A DNA stretch of 64,000 nucleotides from CAZGKW01 sp964526295. GTDB lineage: Bacteria > Planctomycetota > Phycisphaerae > FEN-1346. A program made the translations under genes and the position numbers. This document shows, in pieces, positions 48,686-56,686 of this stretch (its first letter is position 1; the number at the start of each line of letters is the position of its first letter). The stretch spans positions 23,836 to 87,835 of the forward strand of contig CAZGKW010000017.1 of assembly GCA_964526295.1 (NCBI GenBank), given 5' to 3'. Below the pieces are notes generated by a model. It had not been told where the DNA came from, did not search any database, and saw only the letters and a list, made by a program, of their open reading frames with translations.

Positions 48686-50197
48686 GTGACCGACCGGTTC
48701 GACCTCGACCTCGGACGCTTCGGCGACCCGGACCTCGACCCGGACTTCGTCCTGCACCTGGTGCGGGACGAGGCCCCGGCCCGGGCCCTGCACTTCGGGC
48801 GGCTGTGGGCCTACTACCGGAACGACCTCTCGCCGCTCGGGACGGGCCTGGACCGGTCCGCCCTCGGTCCGGGCGTCGACCGGGCCAACCTCCGCCCCTA
48901 CGTCCAGGCCCAGGAGTTCGGCCTGCCGGCCCGGATCACCGGCCGGTCCCGCCTGGGCTGGGGTGGCGGGGCCGAGCCCGAGCCCGGCCTGTCGCGGAAA
49001 GAGGTCGTCATCGAGAACGACATCGGGTGGCGGATCGACACGGGCGTCCACTTCCTGGCCGGCAAGCCGCCGCGGATCGAGAGCCTCGCCGCCGAGGCGG
49101 CGACCCGCCGGCGGGTCGAGTCGGCCCTCGACGACATGTGGGCGGCGAGCGGGGGCCTGGCGCTGGTGCAGGAGATCGCCCTCCTCGGCGCGGTCTACGG
49201 GTTCGTCGACCTGGTGGTCCGGACCCGCCCCACCGGCGGGGGCCACGGGCCCGATTCGGCGGCCGTCGCCGTGGAGGCGATCGAGGCCCCGCGGGTGCTG
49301 CCGATCCTCGACGAGACGGACTACCGGCGGCTCCGGTACTGGGTCCAGACCTTCCGGCGTCAGGCGAACCGTCTCTCGCCCCCGGGCGGCGCGTTCCGCC
49401 GCAGGCCCGGCCGGGCCCCGGCCGAGGTCGACGTCCTGGAGGTCCTCGGGCCGGCCTGGTGGCAGCGGTACGAGACCGCCCCCGAAGGCGGCCCGGGCGT
49501 GCTTGTCGCCGAGGGCCCGAACCCCCTGGGCCGCGTGCCCGTCGTCCACGTCCAGAACCTCGCCAACCCCATGCACTACGAGGGCACGGGCGAGGTCGAG
49601 CCGCTCGTCGGGCTCCAGGACGAGCTGAACACCCGCCTGTCGGACCGGGCCGGCCGCGTCACCTTCCAAAGCTTCAAGATGTATCTCGGCAAGGGCATCG
49701 ACGGGTTCGAGGACCGGCCCGTCGCCCCGGGCCGGATGTGGTCGACCGACAACCCGGAAGCCTCCATTGAGGCGTTCGGCGGCGACGCCGAGTCGCCCAG
49801 CGAGGAGGCCCACATCGACGAGGTCCGACAGGCGATGGACAAGGTCTCCGGCGTCACCCCCCTGGCGGCGGGCCTGCTGCGCGACTCGATCGGCAACCTC
49901 ACGAGCGCCACCGCCCTGAAGGTCGTCCTCATGGGCACGCTGGCCCGCCTCCAGCGGAAGCGGACCACCTACGGCGAGGGGATCGTCGAGACGAACCGGC
50001 TGGTCCTGGCGGCCCTGGATTCGCTCGGGACCCTCAGGACGCGGCCCGAGGACAGGGAGACCCGTCTGCACTGGCCCGACCCCCTGCCGGAGGACACCGC
50101 CCGCAAGCTGGCGGATGCGAAGGCGAAACGCGACCTCGGCGTCCCCGCCGAGACCGTGCTCGAGGAGCTCGGCTACGCCCGAACCCATCCCCAATAA
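48686..50197 (+). CDS. phage portal protein
   Basis: The 503-residue protein has the SPP1 gp6-like portal layout: YVQAQEFGLPARI and ENDIGWRIDTGVHFLAGKPP in the N-terminal clip region, VPVVHVQNLANPMHYEGTGE in the wing, LQDELNTRLSDRAGRVTFQS in the stem, and KVSGVTPLAAGLLRDSIGNL TSATALKVV-type sequence (written in two parts) in the crown. Portals form the dodecameric ring through which the terminase (20182) pumps DNA. Start GTG at 48686 opens the protein as MTDRFDLDLGRFG. It is the first gene of a one-strand module reaching 61784. Confidence 0.82.
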   Translation: MTDRFDLDLGRFGDPDLDPDFVLHLVRDEAPARALHFGRLWAYYRNDLSPLGTGLDRSALGPGVDRANLRPYVQAQEFGLPARITGRSRLGWGGGAEPEPGLSRKEVVIENDIGWRIDTGVHFLAGKPPRIESLAAEAATRRRVESALDDMWAASGGLALVQEIALLGAVYGFVDLVVRTRPTGGGHGPDSAAVAVEAIEAPRVLPILDETDYRRLRYWVQTFRRQANRLSPPGGAFRRRPGRAPAEVDVLEVLGPAWWQRYETAPEGGPGVLVAEGPNPLGRVPVVHVQNLANPMHYEGTGEVEPLVGLQDELNTRLSDRAGRVTFQSFKMYLGKGIDGFEDRPVAPGRMWSTDNPEASIEAFGGDAESPSEEAHIDEVRQAMDKVSGVTPLAAGLLRDSIGNLTSATALKVVLMGTLARLQRKRTTYGEGIVETNRLVLAALDSLGTLRTRPEDRETRLHWPDPLPEDTARKLADAKAKRDLGVPAETVLEELGYARTHPQ

Positions 50198-50248
50198 GCC
50201 CTGGTCAGCCGCGGGCCTTGGCCCGCGCGTATCCCAAAGGAGCTCACG

Positions 50249-50899
50249 ATGTCCCAGGCCGCACCCACCCAGGCGGGACCGGACGCACGGCGGCAGACGC
50301 CGCAGGACGCACCGATCGCCCCCGAGGCACCGCCCGACGGCGTGCCCGATGAGGGCGCCTCGCCCGGCAACCCGCACGCCCTCGTCCGCGAGAGCATCAA
50401 GTACCGCCGCCGGGCCCAGGAGGCCGAGCGCCGCGTCGAGGCCCTCGAGGCCGAGGTCCGGGCGCTGCGGGAGGAGCGCGGCTCGGACGAGGCCGGCCTC
50501 GCCGACGATCTCGGGGCCGCCCGGGCCGAGGCCCGGGAGCTCCGCACGGAGCTCGACGCGTTCCGCCGGACCCGCCGTCTCGAGCAGGAGCTCGTGCGGG
50601 CCGGGTGCGGCGACGTCGAGACGGCCCTCGCCCTGGTCGAGCGGCGCCTCGCCGACGGAGAGGGCGGCGCGGACGCGGCGGAGCTGACCCGGCAGGTCCT
50701 GGCGGAGAAGCCCCACCTTCGGGCCGAGTCCCTCGGCCGGGGCGGGCCGACGCTTCCGCCCGGGACGGCCGGCGCGAAGCCCCCCGGGCCGGCCCCCGCC
50801 GGCCGGGCCGTCGAACAGCTCGCCGAGCGGGCCCGCAGGACGGGCCAGCCGAGCGACGTGGCGGCCTACATGCGGGCCCGGCGGGGCGGGGGCGCATGA
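50249..50899 (+). CDS. capsid scaffolding-like coiled-coil protein
   Basis: The 216-residue chain has a low-complexity Pro/Ala start, then a long coiled coil (RRAQEAERRVEALEAEVRAL and LGAARAEARELRTELDAFRR). The C-terminus is Gly/Pro-rich and ends in a basic helix (TGQPSDVAAYMRARRGGGA). Position between portal and major capsid, charge and length match scaffolding proteins that guide shell assembly and are removed. Sequence alone does not prove this. Confidence 0.65.
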   Translation: MSQAAPTQAGPDARRQTPQDAPIAPEAPPDGVPDEGASPGNPHALVRESIKYRRRAQEAERRVEALEAEVRALREERGSDEAGLADDLGAARAEARELRTELDAFRRTRRLEQELVRAGCGDVETALALVERRLADGEGGADAAELTRQVLAEKPHLRAESLGRGGPTLPPGTAGAKPPGPAPAGRAVEQLAERARRTGQPSDVAAYMRARRGGGA

Positions 50900-50952
50900 C
50901 CCCGGCAGCGCAGTGCCGGGGCGCCCAAGCCAACAAAACCGTGTCTTGAGCC

Positions 50953-51055
50953 GGCCCTTCGGCCGGGCTCAGGACGGGCCCTTCGGCCGGGCTCAGGACG
51001 GGCCCTTCGGCCGGGCTCAGGACAGGCCCTTCGGCCGGGCTCAGGACAGGCCCTT
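50953..51055. repeat. 24-bp tandem repeat, 4.3 copies, before the capsid gene
   Basis: The unit begins GGCCCTTCGGCCGGGCTCAG and is 24 bases long. Four copies are identical except for a G/A change at the end of the unit, and a partial fifth follows. It lies between the scaffold and capsid genes and stops about 24 bases before the ribosome site of the capsid gene. It could fold into hairpins (GGCCCTTCGGCC) that affect the relative level of capsid protein. A single related copy is at 61503-61545. Confidence 0.9.
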
Positions 51056-51089
51056 GCGGGCCGACTGACAGAAACCAAAGGAGATGCTT

Positions 51090-52241
51090 ATGTCTTTCAC
51101 CGGAAAAGCCACGTACTCGGCAGGCGTCGCCCTGCCGGAGATCGCCGAGGACGTCTCGGACCTCGTCTCGATCATCAGCCCGTTCGAGACGCCCCTGCTG
51201 GACGCCCTGGGCGACCCGCAGACCGAGGCCCGCTCGACTCACCACGAGTGGCTCGAGGACGAGCTGCTCCCCAACGCCGACACCCTGGCCGCCACCCCCG
51301 GCGACCCCGAGAACAGCACCTCCCTGGAGGTCGCCAACGCCGACCGGTTCCGCGTCGGCGACCAGCTCCGGGCCGAGGACGCCGAGGAGCTGATGCTCGT
51401 CACGGGGGTCGGCGCGGGCGCGATCACGGTCGTCCGGGGCTACGGCGGCACGACGCCCGAGGCCGTCGCCTCCGGCGACACGCTGAACATCCTGGGCGGG
51501 GCGGCCCTCGAGGGCCAGGACGCCGACGAGGCCCGCTTCACCGTCCGCACCCGGCGCGGCAACTGGGCCCAGATTTTCTCCAAGACTGTCCTCGTCTCGG
51601 GCAGCGAGCTGGCCGTCCGCCACCTCGCCGTCGCCGACGAGCTCGACTTCCAGAAGACCAAGGCCCTGAGGGAGCTGCTCCGGGACCTGGAGAACACGGT
51701 CCTGAACGGCGTGGCCCCGGCGGCCGACGCCCAGGGCGCCGAGACGGTCCGCCGGACGATGAACGGCATCGTGCCGCAGCTCGCCACGAACCGTTTCGTC
51801 CCCGGCCAGGAGGGGTTCCCCACCGGGGCGGACCTCGACGAGGAGAAGCTCAACACGGCCCTGCGGCTCATCTGGGACCAGTCGAGCGGCCACGTCGACC
51901 TGATCGTCGTCAACGGCTACCAGAAGCGGGTCATCAGCCAGTTCGGCTCGGACGCCCGCGCCTATGCCGCCGACGATCCCCGGTTCACCAGCCAGGTCGC
52001 CGTCTACGAGAGCGACTTCGGCGTCCAGCGGGTGGTCCTGTCGCGGTGGGTGCCCAGGGACGCCGCCGTGCTGCTCGATTCGAGCCGCATCGGCGTCCTG
52101 CCGCTCGCCGGGCGGAGCTTCCACTACCGTCCGCTGGCGGCGGCGGGCGACTTCGAGAAGGGCCAGCTCGTCGGCGAGTACACGCTGGAGCTTCGCAACG
52201 AGGCGGCCCACGGCGTCATCCGCGGCCTGACCGTCGCGTGA
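51090..52241 (+). CDS. SU10-type major capsid protein (DUF5309-like)
   Basis: The ATG at 51090 is preferred to the one at 51084 because AAAGGAG lies at a normal distance. The 383-residue protein starts MSFTGKATYSAGVALPEIAE DVSDLVSIISPFETPLLDAL (in two parts), then follows LEVANADRFRVGDQLRAEDA and WAQIFSKTVLVSGSELAVRH. This is the pattern of DUF5309/SU10 major capsid proteins, an HK97-fold branch known from short-tailed phages. The C-terminus GDFEKGQLVGEYTLELRNEA is also typical. It should form the icosahedral shell. Confidence 0.82.
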   Translation: MSFTGKATYSAGVALPEIAEDVSDLVSIISPFETPLLDALGDPQTEARSTHHEWLEDELLPNADTLAATPGDPENSTSLEVANADRFRVGDQLRAEDAEELMLVTGVGAGAITVVRGYGGTTPEAVASGDTLNILGGAALEGQDADEARFTVRTRRGNWAQIFSKTVLVSGSELAVRHLAVADELDFQKTKALRELLRDLENTVLNGVAPAADAQGAETVRRTMNGIVPQLATNRFVPGQEGFPTGADLDEEKLNTALRLIWDQSSGHVDLIVVNGYQKRVISQFGSDARAYAADDPRFTSQVAVYESDFGVQRVVLSRWVPRDAAVLLDSSRIGVLPLAGRSFHYRPLAAAGDFEKGQLVGEYTLELRNEAAHGVIRGLTVA

Positions 52242-52359
52242 CCCCTCCCCCCCGGAAGCGGGGCCTCCGCCGGTCGTGGCGGAGGCCCTCGCCCCGGCCT
52301 GGAACGCACACGCCCGGGGATGCCCGAAGCGGCGCCCCGGGACGAAAGGAGCCTCGACC

Positions 52360-53010
52360 ATGCCCGCCTTCTCCACCGATGCCGACCTCCTCAAGTGGGA
52401 GCCCGCCCTGATGCGCGAGGTCGTCCTGGAGGGCCAGGAGTTGACGCGCGGCACGGGCGCGACGACCTCGGGCCTGGAGGTGACCGCCGACGGCCAGTTC
52501 CTGACCCGCGGGGTCCGACCCGGCCACGTCATCCACCTCGCGAACCCCGACGAGGGCCTCGACGGCTTCTGGGAGGTCGTCAGCGTCGAGACCGAGGGGC
52601 TCCTGGTGGCGACGGTCGTCGGCCGGCCGCCGGACGACCTGGTGCCCCTGCCCGCGGCGGCGGACCTCGACTTCGCCGTCCAGACGTTCGACCCGCAGCA
52701 CGAGGAAGCCCGGTGGGCCATCCTGGCCCGGTTCGGCCTGGAGATGGATGCGGCCGACCCGGCCTCGGACCTCGAGCGGTGGGTCGTCGGCGAGCGGGTC
52801 TTCCGCCGGACGAGCGTCGCATGGGTCCTCGCGACGCTCTATCGCGGGCAGGCCGCCGGCGGCGACGTGGGCCTGGGGCGGAAGGCCGACCACTACGCCG
52901 ACCTCTACGAGCGGGAGCTGGCGAAGGCCCGCGTCCACCTGGACCGAAGCGGCGACGGCCTGCCGGACGACCTCCGGACGCAGGCCAGCTTCCGCCTCCG
53001 CCGCGACTGA
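52360..53010 (+). CDS. head-tail connector-like protein
   Basis: The 216-residue protein follows the capsid gene, the usual place for head-completion adaptors. LMREVVLEGQELTRGTGATT begins a small barrel-like domain, and residues 120-216 are helical (DLERWVVGERVFRRTSVAWV, ADHYADLYERELAKARVHLD). This resembles adaptors that sit under the portal ring. The assignment is by position and fold pattern only. The ATG at 52360 lies after GAAAGGAG. Confidence 0.55.
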   Translation: MPAFSTDADLLKWEPALMREVVLEGQELTRGTGATTSGLEVTADGQFLTRGVRPGHVIHLANPDEGLDGFWEVVSVETEGLLVATVVGRPPDDLVPLPAAADLDFAVQTFDPQHEEARWAILARFGLEMDAADPASDLERWVVGERVFRRTSVAWVLATLYRGQAAGGDVGLGRKADHYADLYERELAKARVHLDRSGDGLPDDLRTQASFRLRRD

Positions 53011-53122
53011 CTTCGACCCCGAGCCCGCCGCGGGCTCGTCCTGCGAAGCCCGCAGGCCGAAGCAGGAAGCGGCGGGTCACCCGCGGCCGCGCAGGCTGCC
53101 GCCCGAGCACAAGGAACCCACG

Positions 53123-53971
53123 ATGGACACGACCGACCACGCCATCCTGGAAACCGTCCGCCGGGCGGCCGAGGACCTCGGCGGCGTACGGACCGCCCGC
53201 CTCGTCGGCCCCGGCCGGAGAGTCGAGGTCCCCCTGAGCCGCTACCCCGCCGTCCTCGTCGAGCCGGCCGACGCCGAGACGCTCACCTGGCCGGACGTTC
53301 CCTCGGGCCGGTACCACCTGCGGCACTGGCGGGTGTCGGTGCTCGATCGGGCCCTGCCGGGGACGCGGGCGTACGAGTCGCTGCTGGCGCGGGCGGAGGA
53401 GGTCCGAGCGGCCATCGCGGCCCTCGGCGACGCCGACGGCCGGGCCGAGGACGGCCCGCCCTCGCTTGCACGTCCCGACCTCGGCCCGCCGGCCGGCGCC
53501 ATCCGCGTCGCCGCGGCCGACGTCCGGGACGCCCGGCCCGGCGAGCCCACGGCCGTCGTCATCGCCGGCGCGGCGGGCTACTGGGACCCGCCGTGGTCCG
53601 TCGGCGGGACGTTCGACGGCGAGGCCCTGTTCGATTCCGGCCCGCACGTCATCCTCGCCGGGGGACCGGAGCGCCGCGTCAGGGACCAGGCGTTCAACGG
53701 CCTCTCGGGCGGCCTGGCGCTCGATCTCGGCGAAGGGCCCCGCGAGATCGTCCAGCGGGGCGTCCTGGCGGCGACGACGCCCGGGGGCCTGGCCCTGCTC
53801 GAAGCCGCCGTCGAGGCGTTCGTCGACGGCCGGCCCTACGCGCTGGAAGGGCCCGACGGGACGGCCTGGGCGAACTGCCGGCTCGAACGGTTCGAGCGGC
53901 TCGGCCCCGCCCTCGAGGGCCTGGCGTGGCACCGGCCGTACCGTATCACGTACCGCCAGCTTGCGAGGTGA
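53123..53971 (+). CDS. phage neck or tail-completion-like protein
   Basis: The 282-residue protein starts MDTTDHAILETVRRAAEDLG and has RVEVPLSRYPAVLVEPADAE with RYHLRHWRVSVLDRALPGTR in the first half, which looks like a tail-terminator domain. The second half (YWDPPWSVGGTFDGEALFDS and CRLERFERLGPALEGLAWHR) resembles a second beta-rich domain. It overlaps the next gene. Role in closing the head or starting the tail is inferred from position. Confidence 0.5.
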   Translation: MDTTDHAILETVRRAAEDLGGVRTARLVGPGRRVEVPLSRYPAVLVEPADAETLTWPDVPSGRYHLRHWRVSVLDRALPGTRAYESLLARAEEVRAAIAALGDADGRAEDGPPSLARPDLGPPAGAIRVAAADVRDARPGEPTAVVIAGAAGYWDPPWSVGGTFDGEALFDSGPHVILAGGPERRVRDQAFNGLSGGLALDLGEGPREIVQRGVLAATTPGGLALLEAAVEAFVDGRPYALEGPDGTAWANCRLERFERLGPALEGLAWHRPYRITYRQLAR

Positions 53972-54714
53972 CCGTGGCGTTTTCGATTGAAGGCATCACG
54001 AACGTTCGCGTCCGCCGCCCGGCGGCGGGCCTCTCGGCGGGACGGGCCGCCTCCGAGCCGGGCGCCGTCGAGGTCACCTGGGCGTCCACCCAGGCCGGCC
54101 GCTGGCACCAGGTCTACGTCGGCGGGCGGCTGGCGGGCGTCACGGCGATGCCGGAGGACCGGCGGCTCATCGTGCCGGTCGCCGCCGACCGCGGCGGCAT
54201 GCCGGGCCTCGTCCTCGTCGAGGTAATCGCCGTCGACGGGGCGGACCGGTGGACCGACCTCGGCGGGCAGCTCGCGGGCTTCCCCGCCGAGGCGGCCGGG
54301 CGCGTCCGGCTCCTCTGGCAAGCCGGACCCTATCTCGACCCGCACCTGTCGGCGTTCGACGTCTTCTCCGACGGCCGCACAGGGACGGTCGACTACTCCT
54401 GGCCGCTCAACGAAGCGCCGATCCCCGCCCGGCCGGGCGGCCGCGACCCCTGGGGATACGGGGCGGGCGGCTACGGCGTGGGCGGCTACGGGCGGAGCGC
54501 GGCCGTCTACGAATGGACGACGGGCCGGCTCGAGCCGGGGACGTGGCGGTTCGCCGTGTGCGCCACCGACGAGGCGGGCAACCGCCTCGCGCCCGCGGGC
54601 GAGGTCGAGCTGGCCGTCGCGCCGCTCGCGCGGCCGGCCGAGGACTTCGGCCTGGCGGCCTACGACCCCGGCATCGGCGCGACCCTCGCCTGGGGACCGA
54701 GCCCCGACGTTTAG
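53968..54714 (+). CDS. virion protein with Ig/fibronectin-like domains
   Basis: A GTG overlaps the upstream stop. The 248-residue product is beta-rich: WASTQAGRWHQVYVGGRLAG and RVRLLWQAGPYLDPHLSAFD, FDVFSDGRTGTVDYSWPLNE are strands typical of fibronectin or Ig-like domains. A glycine- and tyrosine-rich loop (GYGAGGYGVGGYG) lies near residue 170. Such domains decorate phage particles and help contact cell surfaces. A decoration or tail protein is likely, but its exact place is not visible. Confidence 0.5.
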   Translation: MTVAFSIEGITNVRVRRPAAGLSAGRAASEPGAVEVTWASTQAGRWHQVYVGGRLAGVTAMPEDRRLIVPVAADRGGMPGLVLVEVIAVDGADRWTDLGGQLAGFPAEAAGRVRLLWQAGPYLDPHLSAFDVFSDGRTGTVDYSWPLNEAPIPARPGGRDPWGYGAGGYGVGGYGRSAAVYEWTTGRLEPGTWRFAVCATDEAGNRLAPAGEVELAVAPLARPAEDFGLAAYDPGIGATLAWGPSPDV

Positions 54715-54770
54715 CTACCCGTTTAACCGTCGGCGGCCGCGGCGACGCACCAACTGAAAGGGAGCAACCC

Positions 54771-55016
54771 ATGGCTTCAACCTTTACGCCGAAGCTGGAC
54801 CTCGAGAAGCCCGGCCACGGCGAGCGGGCCGGCGACTGGGACCAGGTCCTGAACGCCAACTTCGACGCCCTCGACGCCGCCGCCTGGACCGTCCCCGTGC
54901 GGACCGACGACCCGGCCGACCCGGCCGACGGCGAGCAGTGGGTCCGCTCGGACCTCGGCGAGCTCCGCGTCCGGGCCGCCGGGACCACGTACAAGGTCGC
55001 CCTGACCGCCGTCTGA
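54771..55016 (+). CDS. small tail-fibre-like protein
   Basis: The 81-residue product begins MASTFTPKLDLEKPGHGERA, continues GDWDQVLNANFDALDAAAWT and ends in RVRAAGTTYKVALTAV. The PKLDLEKP..G..GDWD..LNANF pattern is common in the N-terminal or middle part of phage tail fibres. It is small, so it may be a joint between the tail and the receptor-binding proteins that follow. The ATG has AAAGGGAGC upstream. Confidence 0.5.
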   Translation: MASTFTPKLDLEKPGHGERAGDWDQVLNANFDALDAAAWTVPVRTDDPADPADGEQWVRSDLGELRVRAAGTTYKVALTAV

Positions 55017-55027
55017 CGAGGCCACCC

Positions 55028-56686
55028 ATGCTCATTTTCCGAACCGACGAATCGAACTTCGACCAGGACGAGGCCGGCGGCGTCCGCATCGCCTCAGGGC
55101 TCGGCCTGAAGGTCGACTTCGACGAGGCCGCGACCGACGGCGACACGCTGGGCCTGTGGCACCTCCACGACGGGGCGTGCCAGGGCGAGGGAACGGGCCT
55201 CGCGGACGCCTCCGGCGGCGGGCACGACCTCGTCAGCCACGGGGCCGAGAGCGTCGAGGACGGCTACCGGCTGGTCTCCGCCGAAGGCGATCATCTGGAC
55301 GCCTCGCTGCCCGGCCGGCCGGAGCAATCGCAGGTGACGGTCGAGTTCTGGGTCCGGGCGGTCGACGTCCCGGCGGGCGGCTACCGCCAGCTCGCCTGCT
55401 ACGGCCGCGGCTTCAGCGGTGACGACGTCCTCCAGGTCCGCGTCCGCCGCGGCGACGAGGGCGTGGCCGGCTACGTCCAGGCCCAGCTCCGCGTGGGCGG
55501 GTCGAACCTGGCCGACGCCCGGTGGTACGGCGACGCCGACCTGGAGGCCCTCCTCACGGGCGAGGCGCCGTGGCACGTGGCGGCGGTCCTCGACGCCCCC
55601 GATACGCTCCGCCTGTTCGTCGACGGCACGGAACGGGCCGTCGCGGCGAGCGGCGTCGTGGCCCTGCCGGCGGGCGACTACGTCCTCCGGCTCGGCCGGT
55701 GGATCACCGGGTGGCCGGGGTGGGACCTGGACGGCGTCCTGGACGAGGTCCGCCTGAGTTCGGCCGCCCGCTACGCCGCAGGCTTCACCCGGCACCGGCT
55801 CCTCGCCGCCGGCACCTCCGCCGGGCCGACGTTCGACGCCGTGCGGCTCGGCGCCGACTGGCTCGACTTGGTCGCCGAGCAGGACGAGCCGGACGGCACC
55901 GGCCTCGCGTGGGAGGTCCGGGCGTCCGACGAGCTGGACGCCTTCGGCGAGCCGCAGGCGGTGTGGGAACCGTGGGACGGCGACCCGGCCGACCTGCCGG
56001 ACGGGCGGTTCGGCCAGTGGCGGGCGACCCTCACGGCCTCGGCCGACCGGCTGACCTCACCGACCCTGGTGAGCGTCGAGGCCCACGCGAGCGAGGCCGG
56101 CTACGACCTCTATCACGGCGCGGGGCCGGGCCCGTCGGCGATCGATTACGCAGGGCCGCTGGCCCGCGTCGGCCGGGCCGTCACTGAAGCCGCCACCGGG
56201 CCGCTCGACGCCGGCACGGTGCACTGGTTCGGCATCCGGCCGGTCGACGGCCGGGGCATCGAGTCGCCCGTCGCCCAGAACGAAGTGCGGCTGGAGCTGG
56301 ACGGCGACTCCCAGCCCGTGCCCGACCGGCCCGCCGGCGTCATCGGCCTGGAGGCGGCCGCGGTCGCGGGGGGCAAGGTCCGCCTGGCGTGGCGGTGGCG
56401 GCCCGACGTCCTCGGTGTCCTGCCCCAGGCGTTCCGCATCTTCGGCGACGGCGGCACCGGCACGATCGACGACGAGTCGCCGCTCGGCGAGGTCGCCTGG
56501 GAGGACGGCCGAAGGGTTTACACATGGGCAAGTGACCCCCTGGCCGACGGAACGGAGCACCGGCTCGCCGTCCGGGCCGTCGCCGCCGGCGACGTCCGGG
56601 ACGAAGCGCCCCCCGTCGTCACCGCGACGCCCGATGCAACGCCGCCGGCCCAGGTCGACGCACTCGAAGCGGAGGTGACGCCGTGA
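55028..56686 (+). CDS. receptor-binding-like protein with LamG and fibronectin domains
   Basis: The 552-residue protein has a LamG/concanavalin-like lectin domain (TLGLWHLHDGACQGEGTGLA near residue 40, VTVEFWVRAVDVPAGGYRQL near 105, WDLDGVLDEVRLSSAARYAA near 250). At least one fibronectin type III-like segment follows (KVRLAWRWRPDVLGVLPQAF and GTEHRLAVRAVAAGDVRDEA). Such a lectin-fibronectin combination is typical of glycan-binding phage tail proteins. It overlaps the next gene by four bases. Binding of a host surface sugar is inferred. Confidence 0.68.
   Translation: MLIFRTDESNFDQDEAGGVRIASGLGLKVDFDEAATDGDTLGLWHLHDGACQGEGTGLADASGGGHDLVSHGAESVEDGYRLVSAEGDHLDASLPGRPEQSQVTVEFWVRAVDVPAGGYRQLACYGRGFSGDDVLQVRVRRGDEGVAGYVQAQLRVGGSNLADARWYGDADLEALLTGEAPWHVAAVLDAPDTLRLFVDGTERAVAASGVVALPAGDYVLRLGRWITGWPGWDLDGVLDEVRLSSAARYAAGFTRHRLLAAGTSAGPTFDAVRLGADWLDLVAEQDEPDGTGLAWEVRASDELDAFGEPQAVWEPWDGDPADLPDGRFGQWRATLTASADRLTSPTLVSVEAHASEAGYDLYHGAGPGPSAIDYAGPLARVGRAVTEAATGPLDAGTVHWFGIRPVDGRGIESPVAQNEVRLELDGDSQPVPDRPAGVIGLEAAAVAGGKVRLAWRWRPDVLGVLPQAFRIFGDGGTGTIDDESPLGEVAWEDGRRVYTWASDPLADGTEHRLAVRAVAAGDVRDEAPPVVTATPDATPPAQVDALEAEVTP

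Noticed and set aside
50953..51055. CRISPR-like array
   Set aside because: The units are contiguous 24-bp tandem copies without unique spacers, and no cas gene is nearby.
50397..52721. 774-aa minus-strand ORF over scaffold and capsid genes
   Set aside because: It is an antisense shadow that runs through the 24-bp tandem repeat. It has no motif.
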